Shown here in pieces: positions 57,311 to 64,000 of a stretch of 64,000 nucleotides of DNA (its first letter is position 1; every line of letters starts with the position of its first letter). The translations under genes and the position numbers were made by a program. The notes beneath the pieces are model-generated. The model saw only the letters and a program-made list of their open reading frames with translations, did no database searches and was not told the origin of the DNA. Source of the DNA: Clostridia bacterium (GTDB lineage: Bacteria > Bacillota > Clostridia > Christensenellales > Aristaeellaceae); contig JAFPWH010000046.1 in NCBI GenBank assembly GCA_017395065.1, forward strand, positions 28,029 through 92,028. The letters run 5' to 3'.

Positions 57311-57796
57311 TCAAATCCCTCTGCGATACAGCTCAACAGGGTCTCCATCGTCATTCAGATACTGTTTTTCTAATGTAAATCCGTATTTCCAAAGAATCCT
57401 CTTTGAATACAGATTTGAGGGATCAGTTAATGCAATGAGTACTGGAGAAACATGCGTATCCGTCGCCATCTGGATTAAAGTGCCAACCAGTTCCGAGCCG
57501 TATCCATGATTCCAATACGGAGGCAGCAACATGTATTCGATTTCAATGGCATCATATTCAGCATTCAGGGTCAATGCTCCCATTCCGATGAAAGTATCCT
57601 TGTTTTCATGTGAGATAAACACTTTGTAAAAACCAAGTTTTGACTCTGAAGCGTTGATGTCAAGCATTACTTGAAAAAGCAACTTGGATTCTTCTTCGGT
57701 AAAGATTCGACCGTAATTCATGTTCATCGTTTCCCTGTTGAAAACCAATCGGGAATACAACGTTTCATCTGCTTCTTGATATTTTTCAAGTTTCAT
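57311..57796 (-). CDS. GNAT acetyltransferase
   Basis: The 161-residue protein has FIGMGALTLNAEYDAIEIEY, LLPPYWNHGYGSELVGTLIQ and PSNLYSKRILWKYGFTLEK. ATG 57796 follows GGAG by 7 bases. ATG 57835 is an alternative giving 174 residues but without a good site. Substrate unknown. It follows the Nudix gene by about 75 bases on the same strand. Confidence 0.85.
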   Translation of the reverse strand: MKLEKYQEADETLYSRLVFNRETMNMNYGRIFTEEESKLLFQVMLDINASESKLGFYKVFISHENKDTFIGMGALTLNAEYDAIEIEYMLLPPYWNHGYGSELVGTLIQMATDTHVSPVLIALTDPSNLYSKRILWKYGFTLEKQYLNDDGDPVELYRRGI

Positions 57797-57870
57797 CTGC
57801 TTCTCCGCAAATCCCGGTTTGCCGGGACCTTTCATATCCGCTTCTCTTTCTCGTTCCCTGTCACGTGGAC

Positions 57871-58389
57871 TTAAGATAATAATCCCTCTGAAATCAGGCA
57901 TTCAAGAACGCGGGCTTCACGCTCGAACATCATCTGATTGTATGGGGAATCCGCCACATTTCTGTTCTTGTTTATTGCCGATACGGGCTCTATGAACTCC
58001 AATTGAAATGATTCCTGCGCCTCATAATCATCCAGCTGTTGAGATACCGGCTTATCCGCTGCTTTACAGAGATAATAATAATTATCCTGCACAAAGCATT
58101 CCGTGGCGTCCTTGTCGCTCCTCTGAATTCTGTGCACATATCCATATTCCTTGACAGACTCGGGAACAACAAGTAAACCGGCTTCTTCCCGCGTCTCCCG
58201 TATCATGGCTTCAACAGGATCCTCGCCGTTTTCTATCCCTCCTCCCGGGAATTTGTAGTAATCGTATTTTAAGCTGTGGATCATGGCGACCCTGCCATTG
58301 CTGATAATGATACTTCTTGCGGAATTGCGCGTGAAGGTATGTGTACATTGCGCGTAATCCTTTTTATCCATTTCGAACAGCAATCTCAT
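57871..58389 (-). CDS. Nudix hydrolase
   Basis: The 172-residue protein has a complete Nudix box, GGIENGEDPVEAMIRETREE followed by AGLL, matching G-x5-E-x7-REUxEExGU. The preceding strands (ARSIIISNGRVAMIHSLKYD, YYKFPGG) are typical. Nudix enzymes hydrolyse nucleoside diphosphates linked to another group; the substrate is unknown. ATG 58389 follows GAGGA. Confidence 0.9.
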   Translation of the reverse strand: MRLLFEMDKKDYAQCTHTFTRNSARSIIISNGRVAMIHSLKYDYYKFPGGGIENGEDPVEAMIRETREEAGLLVVPESVKEYGYVHRIQRSDKDATECFVQDNYYYLCKAADKPVSQQLDDYEAQESFQLEFIEPVSAINKNRNVADSPYNQMMFEREARVLECLISEGLLS

Positions 58390-58572
58390 TTTTTTAGTCC
58401 TCGCAAAGTCCCGATTCTTCGCTTCGATATCCAACCCGCAGCTTCAGCTCCGAATATCCGAATCCAACATGCTTTTCAAACAGTCACATGGCACGCCCAA
58501 CCACGAAAAAACCGGCACGGATATGTTCACTGTTCCCGGAGAATCGGGCGGATGAAACAAATCAGAATACGC

Positions 58573-59034
58573 TTACAGTTTTTTGATCGGGAAGAGCAAA
58601 TAGTTTTTCCCAGTCTGCGGGCACGTGAACTCATGAACAGCGCCGACGAGGCCAACGCCGTTATCCTTCATATACTGCAGCGTCTCCGAAAAAGCATTTT
58701 CCCCGTCGTTCTCCACCCGCAGATATTCATAGCCCGGGATGACCCATTTCACCCACCCGTCAGGGGCCTGTGCTCCGTCCGTACACTCTGCGCCTGCAAG
58801 ATAGAGACCGTTCCTGAAATCATCCCAAGGCAAAAAAGAGCGCGTAAAATCAGACATCGCTCCCCATATACCTGCCGGGTTTCCGCTTTCATCTTTTTTC
58901 GTGAGATGTGCGATTTGCCCATAGTGCGAGTTGGCGTCCTCCCATAATTTCTCTATAAAGCCATCGCCGTCAGCAGTTGAGCCTTCTTTTCCGATCACCG
59001 CAAACGATTCCTTTACGATCTTTTCGATCTGCAT
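58573..59034 (-). CDS. Stand-alone GyrI-like / AraC effector-binding domain protein
   Basis: The 153-residue protein is an isolated effector-binding domain (IVKESFAVIGKEGSTADGDG, LWEDANSHYG, GIWGAMSDFT, YLAGAECTD, WVKWVIPGYEYLRVENDG). Relatives bind lipophilic ligands or gyrase, or hydrolyse cyclic esters. GGAGG precedes the ATG. It is transcribed from a consensus promoter (59129-59157) related to the one at 45623. It has no DNA-binding domain of its own. Confidence 0.88.
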   Translation of the reverse strand: MQIEKIVKESFAVIGKEGSTADGDGFIEKLWEDANSHYGQIAHLTKKDESGNPAGIWGAMSDFTRSFLPWDDFRNGLYLAGAECTDGAQAPDGWVKWVIPGYEYLRVENDGENAFSETLQYMKDNGVGLVGAVHEFTCPQTGKNYLLFPIKKL

Positions 59035-59128
59035 GGTCTTCCTCCTGCTGCTCTGTATTCAATGTCCTAAATCCTGTGATGCAGGCAATGCGTTTTTCGG
59101 AACAATTCGCTTACCGTTATGCATCCTT

Positions 59129-59157
59129 ATTATAACCGAATGGGGGAGGGGTGTCAA
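59129..59157 (-). promoter_or_regulatory. Promoter of the GyrI-like gene
   Basis: Minus-strand TTGACA and TATAAT with a 17-base spacer. It shares AGGGGTGTCAACGTCC with 45642-45657. The rest of the 390-base gap 59035-59424 holds only the divergent promoter at 59325; no gene is seen. Confidence 0.85.
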
Positions 59158-59324
59158 CGTCCCGGCATTATGCGAACAGCGTGTTCTGCCGAACAGACAG
59201 CGGCTATTTTGCCTTTCCGTCGCCTCCGGCACTAAAGCGCCGGGCAAGGGAGTGCGACGAAGAAGCTGATTACGAACGGCACAGCGGAAAACATGGAAAA
59301 CCGAATTCTACGGCCCCGCGCCTA

Positions 59325-59353
59325 TTGACAGGGTGTTCCCGGAATGGTATTAT
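59325..59353 (+). promoter_or_regulatory. Promoter of the secreted protein gene at 59425
   Basis: TTGACA (59325-59330) and TATTAT (59348-59353) with a 17-base spacer. Confidence 0.82.
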
Positions 59354-59424
59354 TTACACGGCGATAATCAAGGATACGGCTTCCAAAAGGCGCCGGAACC
59401 GATATTTTGAGGAGGGAATCTTTC

Positions 59425-60006
59425 ATGAAAAAGCTCTTTTGCCTGCTGCTGTGCGCGTGTCTCTTTTTGACGGTCGCGCAGGCCGGTGCGCAGCCTGCCG
59501 ACGCGCTCGCGTTTACGGTGAACAATATGCAGACGATGATCGACACTGCCGCCGAAAAGGCTATCTCGCTGCCGCTGTTCTGGGATATTTCGATGCTCGA
59601 TCCGCAGGCGATCGAAAAAGCGGCCGTCATGACGGCCACTGACGAGCAGGTCGGCATGCTGGACAGCCTGGCGGACGGAAGCAACTGCGCCATGGCGGTG
59701 CTGTCCTACGCTGTCAACAGACAGTTCAGTGACGAATATGCAAATGCCGCTGTCGCACTTGCGCTGAGCGGAGAAGACGCCGGATTTGAAACAGACGGGA
59801 ATATCATGATTTGGGCCGTCTACGATTTTCATATCCTGCTGTCCCTTGTCAGAGCAGACGGCAGCTGGGAAAGCGTGCTTCTGATGAGCGACATGAACGT
59901 GCTCGAAGAGTTCTCGGAGGACTATATAAGGGATAAAGTAGCGATGATCGGCTTCCCCGGAGACGTCGGAGTAGAAATCCTCTCATTGGAAGCGCAGGCA
60001 GAGTGA
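59425..60006 (+). CDS. Secreted protein of unknown function
   Basis: The 193-residue protein has a signal peptide (MKKLFCLLLCACLFLTVAQA) followed by a mixed helical/strand domain starting GAQPADALAFTVNNMQTMID. No motif is recognised. GAGGAGGG lies about 8 bases upstream of ATG 59425. It is monocistronic, with a consensus promoter and a good terminator. A cysteine in the signal region could suggest a lipoprotein, but no clear lipobox is seen. Confidence 0.8.
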   Translation: MKKLFCLLLCACLFLTVAQAGAQPADALAFTVNNMQTMIDTAAEKAISLPLFWDISMLDPQAIEKAAVMTATDEQVGMLDSLADGSNCAMAVLSYAVNRQFSDEYANAAVALALSGEDAGFETDGNIMIWAVYDFHILLSLVRADGSWESVLLMSDMNVLEEFSEDYIRDKVAMIGFPGDVGVEILSLEAQAE

Positions 60007-60068
60007 ATGCCGCCTGCCTGGTAACAGTCAGATCGCTCAACTACGCTTATAACGCAGCAGGCCTGCAG

Positions 60069-60106
60069 TCCGGTTCATATGAGCCGGATTGTGGGCTCTT
60101 TTTTTC
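60069..60106 (+). terminator. Terminator after the secreted protein gene
   Basis: TCCGG (60069-60073) pairs with CCGGA (60084-60088) around the palindrome TCATATGA, followed by a T-rich tract ending at about 60106. Confidence 0.75.
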
Positions 60107-60147
60107 CAGTAGCTGATGGAAAAAAGTTTAAATTTTTGTTGTAACAG

Positions 60148-60176
60148 TTGACATTACATCTTGAATGTGTTATGAT
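60148..60176 (+). promoter_or_regulatory. Promoter of the duplicated secreted protein gene
   Basis: TTGACA (60148-60153) and TATGAT (60171-60176) with a 17-base spacer. TTACATCT directly follows the -35 and recurs at 60203. Confidence 0.8.
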
Positions 60177-60186
60177 CCTCTCATCA

Positions 60187-60209
60187 GATGAAACTGTTGT
60201 AGTTACATC
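60187..60209. promoter_or_regulatory. Operator-like inverted repeat downstream of the promoter
   Basis: GATGAAACT (60187-60195) and AGTTACATC (60201-60209) form an inverted repeat with one mismatch and a 5-base spacer, just after the expected transcription start. It is a candidate site for the nearby Rrf2 regulator. Confidence 0.5.
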
Positions 60210-60236
60210 TGAAAGAAAGACGAGGAGGAGATTACT

Positions 60237-61037
60237 ATGAAGAAGCTTGTAACCCTGCTGCTTGCTGCGATGCTGCTGCTGACCACTATGACCGCTATTG
60301 CTGAGGAGGAAAACAACATGAACTGGGCTTACGGCGCGATGCCGCTGAACAATGGAAATGTCGGAACGATCTACTACACTGCTGCTTACTATGAACTTGA
60401 AGGCATCGTGAACCCCACCAACCCCGAGTACGCTCCCTATACCGCCGAAGAGATTGCTGCCATAAGGGATGGTGCGGTGGAAGGTGCGGAAGGCTACCGC
60501 TTCGACGCTCCCGCCGGTGCCCTGATCGGCATGGGCGTTGCCGATTCTGATGTGATCTTCTGGTACGATGCGGAGAACGCCGCTGCCATCGTGGGCCATG
60601 CCGATCCCCTGACACTGAACACCGCCACCGGCGCGTTTGTGACGGCTGAGGGTGAAGCCGTAGCCATTCCGATAGTGCTTTGGGCTTATGGCGCGATGCC
60701 GCTGAACAATGGGAATGTCGGTACGATCTACTACACCGCCGCTTACTATGAACTTGAAGGCATCGTGAACCCCGCCAATCCCGAGTATGCTCCCTATACC
60801 GCTGAGGAGATCGCCGCAATCAAGGACGGCGCAGTGGAAGGCGCGGAAGGCTACCGCTTCGACGCTCCCGCCTCTGCCCTGATCGGTGTTGGCGTTGCGG
60901 ACAGTGATGTGATCTTCTGGTATGACGCGGAGAATGCCGCTGCCATCGTGGGCCATGCCGATCCCCTGACACTGGATGCTGAGACCGGAAATTTTGTAAC
61001 CGCCGAGGGTACAGCTGTTGCTTCTCCGATCAAATAA
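60237..61037 (+). CDS. Secreted protein with an internal 119-residue tandem duplication
   Basis: The 266-residue protein has a signal peptide (MKKLVTLLLAAMLLLTTMTA, ending AIA) and two nearly identical copies of a 119-residue unit starting at W30 and W149 (WAYGAMPLNNGNVGTIYYTA, GVADSDVIFWYDAENAAAIV). The copies differ at a handful of positions and the DNA is also nearly identical, so the duplication is recent. I recognise no family. GAGGAGGAG precedes the ATG. It lies 64 bases before the Rrf2 gene and its promoter carries an operator-like repeat, suggesting common control. Confidence 0.82.
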   Translation: MKKLVTLLLAAMLLLTTMTAIAEEENNMNWAYGAMPLNNGNVGTIYYTAAYYELEGIVNPTNPEYAPYTAEEIAAIRDGAVEGAEGYRFDAPAGALIGMGVADSDVIFWYDAENAAAIVGHADPLTLNTATGAFVTAEGEAVAIPIVLWAYGAMPLNNGNVGTIYYTAAYYELEGIVNPANPEYAPYTAEEIAAIKDGAVEGAEGYRFDAPASALIGVGVADSDVIFWYDAENAAAIVGHADPLTLDAETGNFVTAEGTAVASPIK

Positions 61038-61046
61038 TGCTATAAT
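61018..61046 (+). promoter_or_regulatory. Promoter of the Rrf2-SirTM operon
   Basis: TTGCTT (61018-61023) and TATAAT (61041-61046) with a 17-base spacer. It overlaps the end of the secreted-protein gene. Confidence 0.72.
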
Positions 61047-61061
61047 AGGTATGAAATAAAG

Positions 61062-61086
61062 CGTCCGCAGCCAAAAACAGCGGACG
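61062..61086. other. Leader hairpin before the Rrf2 gene
   Basis: CGTCCGC (61062-61068) pairs with GCGGACG (61080-61086) in the short leader between the promoter and the GGAGG site. It could modulate translation. Confidence 0.45.
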
Positions 61087-61101
61087 TGAGGAGGTGAGCG
61101 C

Positions 61102-61542
61102 ATGCAGATATCGAGCCGGTTTACCATCGCGCTGCATATCTTCGCCTGTGTCGAAACCTTCAAAGATGAGCACAAGGTCACCAGCGACTTCCTGGCGGGC
61201 AGCATCAACACCAACCCCGTCATCATCCGGCGAATCCTGACGCAGCTGAAAAACGCCGGGCTGATCACGGTGGCACGGGGTACGGGTGGGATCGAACCGA
61301 CGAAGCCGCTGGAGGAGATCAGCTTCTACGATGTGTATCAGGCCATCGATCCCGTGGAAAACGGGGACCTGTTCCACTTTCACGAAGCGCCGAACCCTAA
61401 GTGCCCGGTAGGCCGGAACATCCACGCCCTGCTGGACAACAAGCTGAAGGCGATCCAGATAGCGATGGAAGACGAGATGAAAAAGTACACCCTCGCGGAT
61501 CTGCGGGAAGGCATGCACGATCTTCTGGCAAAGGAAAACTGA
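61102..61542 (+). CDS. Rrf2-family transcriptional regulator
   Basis: The 146-residue protein has the Rrf2 winged helix (SRFTIALHIFACVETFKDEH, NTNPVIIRRILTQLKNAGLI) with the wing VARGTGGIE. It has only C16 and C101 (NPKCPVGRNIHALL), so it lacks the three-cysteine Fe-S site of IscR/NsrR and resembles the YwnA-like group. AGGAGG precedes the ATG. It heads an operon with a PNPOx-ferredoxin, a macrodomain and an SirTM sirtuin, and probably senses redox or a small molecule. Confidence 0.9.
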   Translation: MQISSRFTIALHIFACVETFKDEHKVTSDFLAGSINTNPVIIRRILTQLKNAGLITVARGTGGIEPTKPLEEISFYDVYQAIDPVENGDLFHFHEAPNPKCPVGRNIHALLDNKLKAIQIAMEDEMKKYTLADLREGMHDLLAKEN

Positions 61543-61548
61543 TCCATG

Positions 61549-61583
61549 GAGGCTCCGGTGCAGATGACATCGGAGCCTCTTTC
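61549..61583 (+). terminator. Intercistronic hairpin, possible attenuator
   Basis: GAGGCTCCG (61549-61557) and CGGAGCCTC (61571-61579) form a perfect 9-bp stem followed by TTTC, between the Rrf2 gene and the PNPOx-ferredoxin gene. It may reduce downstream expression. Confidence 0.6.
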
Positions 61584-61596
61584 AAAGGAGCGGCAT

Positions 61597-62217
61597 ATGG
61601 AAGCGAAAGAGTATCTGGCATATATCGTGAACGAAATCCATACGACCATCGTGGCGACGGTGGATGATGAGGGTCTTCCAGTCACCGCGGCCATCGACAT
61701 GATGGACAGCGATGAAAACGGTCTGTACTTCTTGACCGCGAAGGGAAAGGGCTTTTATGACCGGCTGATAAAACGCGGATTTCTGGCCTTAACCGCGATC
61801 AAGGGCCAAGATACCATGTCCAGCGTCGCGGTATCCGTTCGCGGGAAAGTCAGAGAGCTCGGCTATGAGCGGATCCCTGCGCTGTTTGAGAAGAACCCGT
61901 ACATGCACCAGATCTATCCGACCGAGGATGTGATGCACGCCCTGACGGTTTTTCAGGTTTATGAGGGAACCGGTGAATGGTTCGATCTCTCAAAGAAACC
62001 CATTGAGCGGGCGTCCTTCACCTTTGGTGGCGCTCAGGAAAAGAAGGAAGGCTTCTTCATCACGGACGCCTGCATCGGCTGCGGAAGCTGTCTGCAGGTA
62101 TGCCCGCAGAGTTGCATCAGCACACTCAGCATTCCTTTCCGTATTGAGCAGGAGCATTGCCTGCACTGCGGCAACTGTATGAAGGTTTGCCCGGTCGGCG
62201 CAGTGCAAAAGAGGTAA
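61597..62217 (+). CDS. Pyridoxamine-5'-phosphate-oxidase-like flavoprotein with two 4Fe-4S clusters
   Basis: Residues about 1-130 form a PNPOx-like split barrel that usually binds FMN or F420 (IHTTIVATVDDEGLPVTAAI, LYFLTAKGKGFYDRLIK). Residues about 155-206 carry two ferredoxin-type sets: CIGCGSCLQVCPQSC and CLHCGNCMKVCPVGA. It would pass electrons between Fe-S clusters and flavin in the cytoplasm. ATG 61597 follows AAAGGAG. It lies 6 bases before the macrodomain gene, suggesting a redox input to the ADP-ribosylation module. Confidence 0.9.
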   Translation: MEAKEYLAYIVNEIHTTIVATVDDEGLPVTAAIDMMDSDENGLYFLTAKGKGFYDRLIKRGFLALTAIKGQDTMSSVAVSVRGKVRELGYERIPALFEKNPYMHQIYPTEDVMHALTVFQVYEGTGEWFDLSKKPIERASFTFGGAQEKKEGFFITDACIGCGSCLQVCPQSCISTLSIPFRIEQEHCLHCGNCMKVCPVGAVQKR

Positions 62218-62223
62218 AGTACG

Positions 62224-63027
62224 ATGGACAAAACGATGACGCAGGACCAGCGGCTGAACTTCCTTGTTGAGGCTTTCAAGGCAGATTCGGGCGACTATCA
62301 GAATTTGGTCACACCCAAAGATACCGCCGGCAGGCGGCGCATCCTCCGGTCGCTGATGAACATCCGCATGCCCGGCACGATGCCGGAAAATGTGCTGCGG
62401 GTACAGGATGATTACCTGCAGGACCGCGCAAGGGAGAAAGGGATCGTCACGCTGGACGATATCCCGGTGCTCCGTGATGGTCTCTCTATCTGGCAGGGCG
62501 ATATTACCAGGCTTGCAGTGGACGCCATTGTGAACGCGGCCAACTCCCAAATGCTCGGATGCTTCGTGCCTATGCACACCTGCATTGACAACTGCATTCA
62601 TTCCTTCGCCGGCATCCAGCTCCGCGCCGCCTGTAACCGGCAGTTTGAAGCGCTCAGGCGGCAGTACGGCCCGGATTACGAGCAGCCGACGGCTGTCCCG
62701 ATGCTGACGGATGCCTATAATCTACCCGCAAAAAAGGTGATTCATATCGTCGGGCCGATCGTCGAGAGCAGACTGACACCGGAGCTGGAAAAGGCGTTGG
62801 CCGACTGCTACACGAACACGCTGGATATGTGCCAGGAGAACGGACTGAAAAGTGTGGCCTTATGCTGTATTTCCACAGGCGTTTTCCGTTTTCCGGGTCA
62901 ACGGGCGGCTGAAATTGCCGTGAAAACCGTAAAAGACTGGATGCTCATGCATCCAGGCGTTATTGATCGGGTGATCTTCAATGTTTTCAAGGATGAGGAC
63001 AGAGAATACTATGAGCAGGAATTATGA
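62224..63027 (+). CDS. Zinc-type macrodomain protein-ADP-ribose hydrolase
   Basis: The 267-residue protein has an N-terminal helical extension and a macrodomain: IWQGDITRLAVDAIVNAANS, then the zinc-binding CFVPMHTCIDNCIHSFAG (113-130), and the phosphate loop CISTGVFRFP. This pattern matches the macrodomains that pair with SirTM sirtuins and remove their ADP-ribose modification. AGAGG lies upstream, and it overlaps the sirtuin gene by 17 bases. It should reverse the reaction catalysed by its neighbour. Confidence 0.92.
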   Translation: MDKTMTQDQRLNFLVEAFKADSGDYQNLVTPKDTAGRRRILRSLMNIRMPGTMPENVLRVQDDYLQDRAREKGIVTLDDIPVLRDGLSIWQGDITRLAVDAIVNAANSQMLGCFVPMHTCIDNCIHSFAGIQLRAACNRQFEALRRQYGPDYEQPTAVPMLTDAYNLPAKKVIHIVGPIVESRLTPELEKALADCYTNTLDMCQENGLKSVALCCISTGVFRFPGQRAAEIAVKTVKDWMLMHPGVIDRVIFNVFKDEDREYYEQEL

Positions 63028-64000
63028 TAAACAGGCAAACGGCTATCTGGAAACAATCCGGAAAGGGCTGGACGGGGTACGCAGCTTCCGGGATGGCTTG
63101 TCCCTTGGCATCGGCACCCGAGCGGAACAGATCGAACGGTTGAAGAGGGAACTGAAGGCGGCGGACGCCATTGTCATCGGCGCGGGAGCCGGATTGTCCA
63201 CCTCGGCAGGCTTTGTCTACAGCGGTGAACGCTTCCGGTACTGGTTCCCGGACTTCGCTGACCGCTTCGGGATTAGGGACATGTATACCGGCGGCTTCTA
63301 CCCCTTCCCGGATGAGGAGACGTACTGGGCCTGGTGGAGCAGGCATATCTACTGCAACCGATACGCGAAAGCGCCGAAGCCTGTCTATGAGAACCTTCTA
63401 AAGCTTGTAGCTGACAGGGATTACTTTGTGATCACCACCAACGTGGATCACATGTTCCAGAGGGCGGGCTTTGATAAGCAGCGCCTGTTCTACACCCAAG
63501 GCGACTATGGCCTCTTCCAGAACCGGCGCCCAACGGTACAGAAAACCTGGGACAACGAAGAATGGGTCATGCAGGCCATGGCCGCACAGGGCTTTGTGAA
63601 GAATGCAGATGGCTCGTTTGTTATGCCGGAAGACAGGAAAGTTGCCATGCGCATTCCGACTGCACTGATTCCCTGCAGCCCGGAAGACGGGCGCAAAGTG
63701 ATGCCCAATCTGAGGTCGGATGATTCCTTTGTGGAGGATGAAGGCTGGCGCCGGGCATCCGCTGCCTATGCTGATTACCTCCGGCAACATCAGGGACGGC
63801 ATGTGCTGTATCTGGAGATTGGGGTCGGCAGCAACACGCCGGTGATCATCAAATACCCCTTCTGGCAGATGACGAACGACAATCCGAAGGCGGTTTACTG
63901 CTGCCTGAACTACGATGAGGCCTGCTGTCCGAAGCAGATTGAGTCTCAGAGTATCTGCATCGACGGGGATACCGGAACACTCTTAAGAGAATGGCAGTAA
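63011..64000 (+). CDS. SirTM-class sirtuin (protein ADP-ribosyltransferase)
   Basis: The 329-residue Sir2-fold protein has the NAD loop GAGAGLSTSAGFVYSGERF (57-75), TTNVDHMFQRAGFDK and YTQGDYGLFQ. N144 and Q163 are 19 residues apart, as in described SirTMs, where Gln replaces the deacetylase His. The Zn-ribbon cysteines seen in some relatives (CPxCG) are replaced by PCSPEDG (221-227). SirTMs ADP-ribosylate lipoylated GcvH-like carriers; no such gene is in the window, but it may lie beyond 64000. ATG 63011 is preferred over 62981 (no ribosome-binding site). The stop is the last codon of the window. Confidence 0.9.
   Translation: MSRNYDKQANGYLETIRKGLDGVRSFRDGLSLGIGTRAEQIERLKRELKAADAIVIGAGAGLSTSAGFVYSGERFRYWFPDFADRFGIRDMYTGGFYPFPDEETYWAWWSRHIYCNRYAKAPKPVYENLLKLVADRDYFVITTNVDHMFQRAGFDKQRLFYTQGDYGLFQNRRPTVQKTWDNEEWVMQAMAAQGFVKNADGSFVMPEDRKVAMRIPTALIPCSPEDGRKVMPNLRSDDSFVEDEGWRRASAAYADYLRQHQGRHVLYLEIGVGSNTPVIIKYPFWQMTNDNPKAVYCCLNYDEACCPKQIESQSICIDGDTGTLLREWQ

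Noticed and set aside
59035..59424. Riboswitch or small RNA in the 390-base gap
   Set aside because: Only two divergent promoters are identifiable; no conserved riboswitch core or strong extended structure was recognised.

Overview
The window reads as one contiguous stretch of a GC-rich, low-G+C-type-machinery Bacillota genome, most likely an anaerobic, probably gut-associated member of the Clostridia. The basis is gene content: a four-cysteine L33, the CtsR/McsA/McsB/ClpC heat-shock operon with a textbook CtsR box, RqcP next to HU, an IspD-IspF fusion, LuxS plus MTA/SAH nucleosidase, many glycan-handling enzymes and Fe-S or flavin proteins. Many promoters are close to the sigma-A consensus with 17-bp spacers. 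I cannot name a genus.

1-5.2 kb: the rpmG-secE-nusG-rplK operon (minus strand, running off the left edge), a serine hydrolase coupled to a PHP-type histidinol-phosphatase, a small P-loop protein, and a monocistronic gluconate 5-dehydrogenase. 5.2-12 kb: an operon that begins with a TetM/EF-G-like GTPase fused to a Rae1/YacP-type NYN nuclease, followed by two unknown proteins, RecD2 helicase and ComF. 12.0-17.9 kb: an AT-richer 5.8-kb integrated element at the 3' end of a tRNA-Leu(TAG). It has a tyrosine integrase, repressor/excisionase-like genes with divergent operators, a replication-like module with DnaA boxes and 34-bp iterons, arm-type integrase sites, and two unusual GC-rich tandem repeats. 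It carries no recognisable packaging or conjugation genes. The 24-bp att repeats and the separated tRNA terminator define the insertion.

18.0-23.8 kb: one long plus-strand operon birA - M48 peptidase - YabN-like - hup - rqcP - ispDF - luxS - mtnN, stitched by start/stop overlaps. 23.8-28.4 kb: ctsR-mcsA-mcsB-clpC, in which McsB has lost its kinase active-site residues. 28.4-42 kb (minus strand): a secreted transglutaminase/leucine-rich-repeat protein, a secreted protein, a sugar-catabolism operon (two Gfo/Idh oxidoreductases, UroD-like, NagB-like), a GH43 - phosphotransferase - UPF0340 operon, a TfoX-like protein, a double GNAT and a TIM-barrel glycosidase. 42.2-44.8 kb: a Ca2+-type P-ATPase. 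44.9-51.3 kb: a GNAT and Imm32-like pair, then a seven-gene TetR-controlled redox operon (aldo/keto reductase, secreted DUF362, permease, CMD protein, secreted flavodoxin, DUF4405 membrane protein) with two palindromic operators. 51.4-59 kb (minus strand): an accessory run of AraC/GyrI-like, GNAT, Nudix, flavin-reductase and GH42-like genes.

59.4-64 kb: two secreted proteins, one with an internal 119-residue duplication, then an Rrf2 regulator, a PNPOx-ferredoxin protein, a zinc-type macrodomain ADP-ribosylhydrolase and an SirTM-class sirtuin. This is a reversible protein ADP-ribosylation module whose target genes (GcvH-L, LplA2) are not in the window.

The most interesting items are the A-site GTPase/endonuclease fusion, the pseudokinase McsB, the Rrf2-linked SirTM/macrodomain operon, and the compact satellite-like element.
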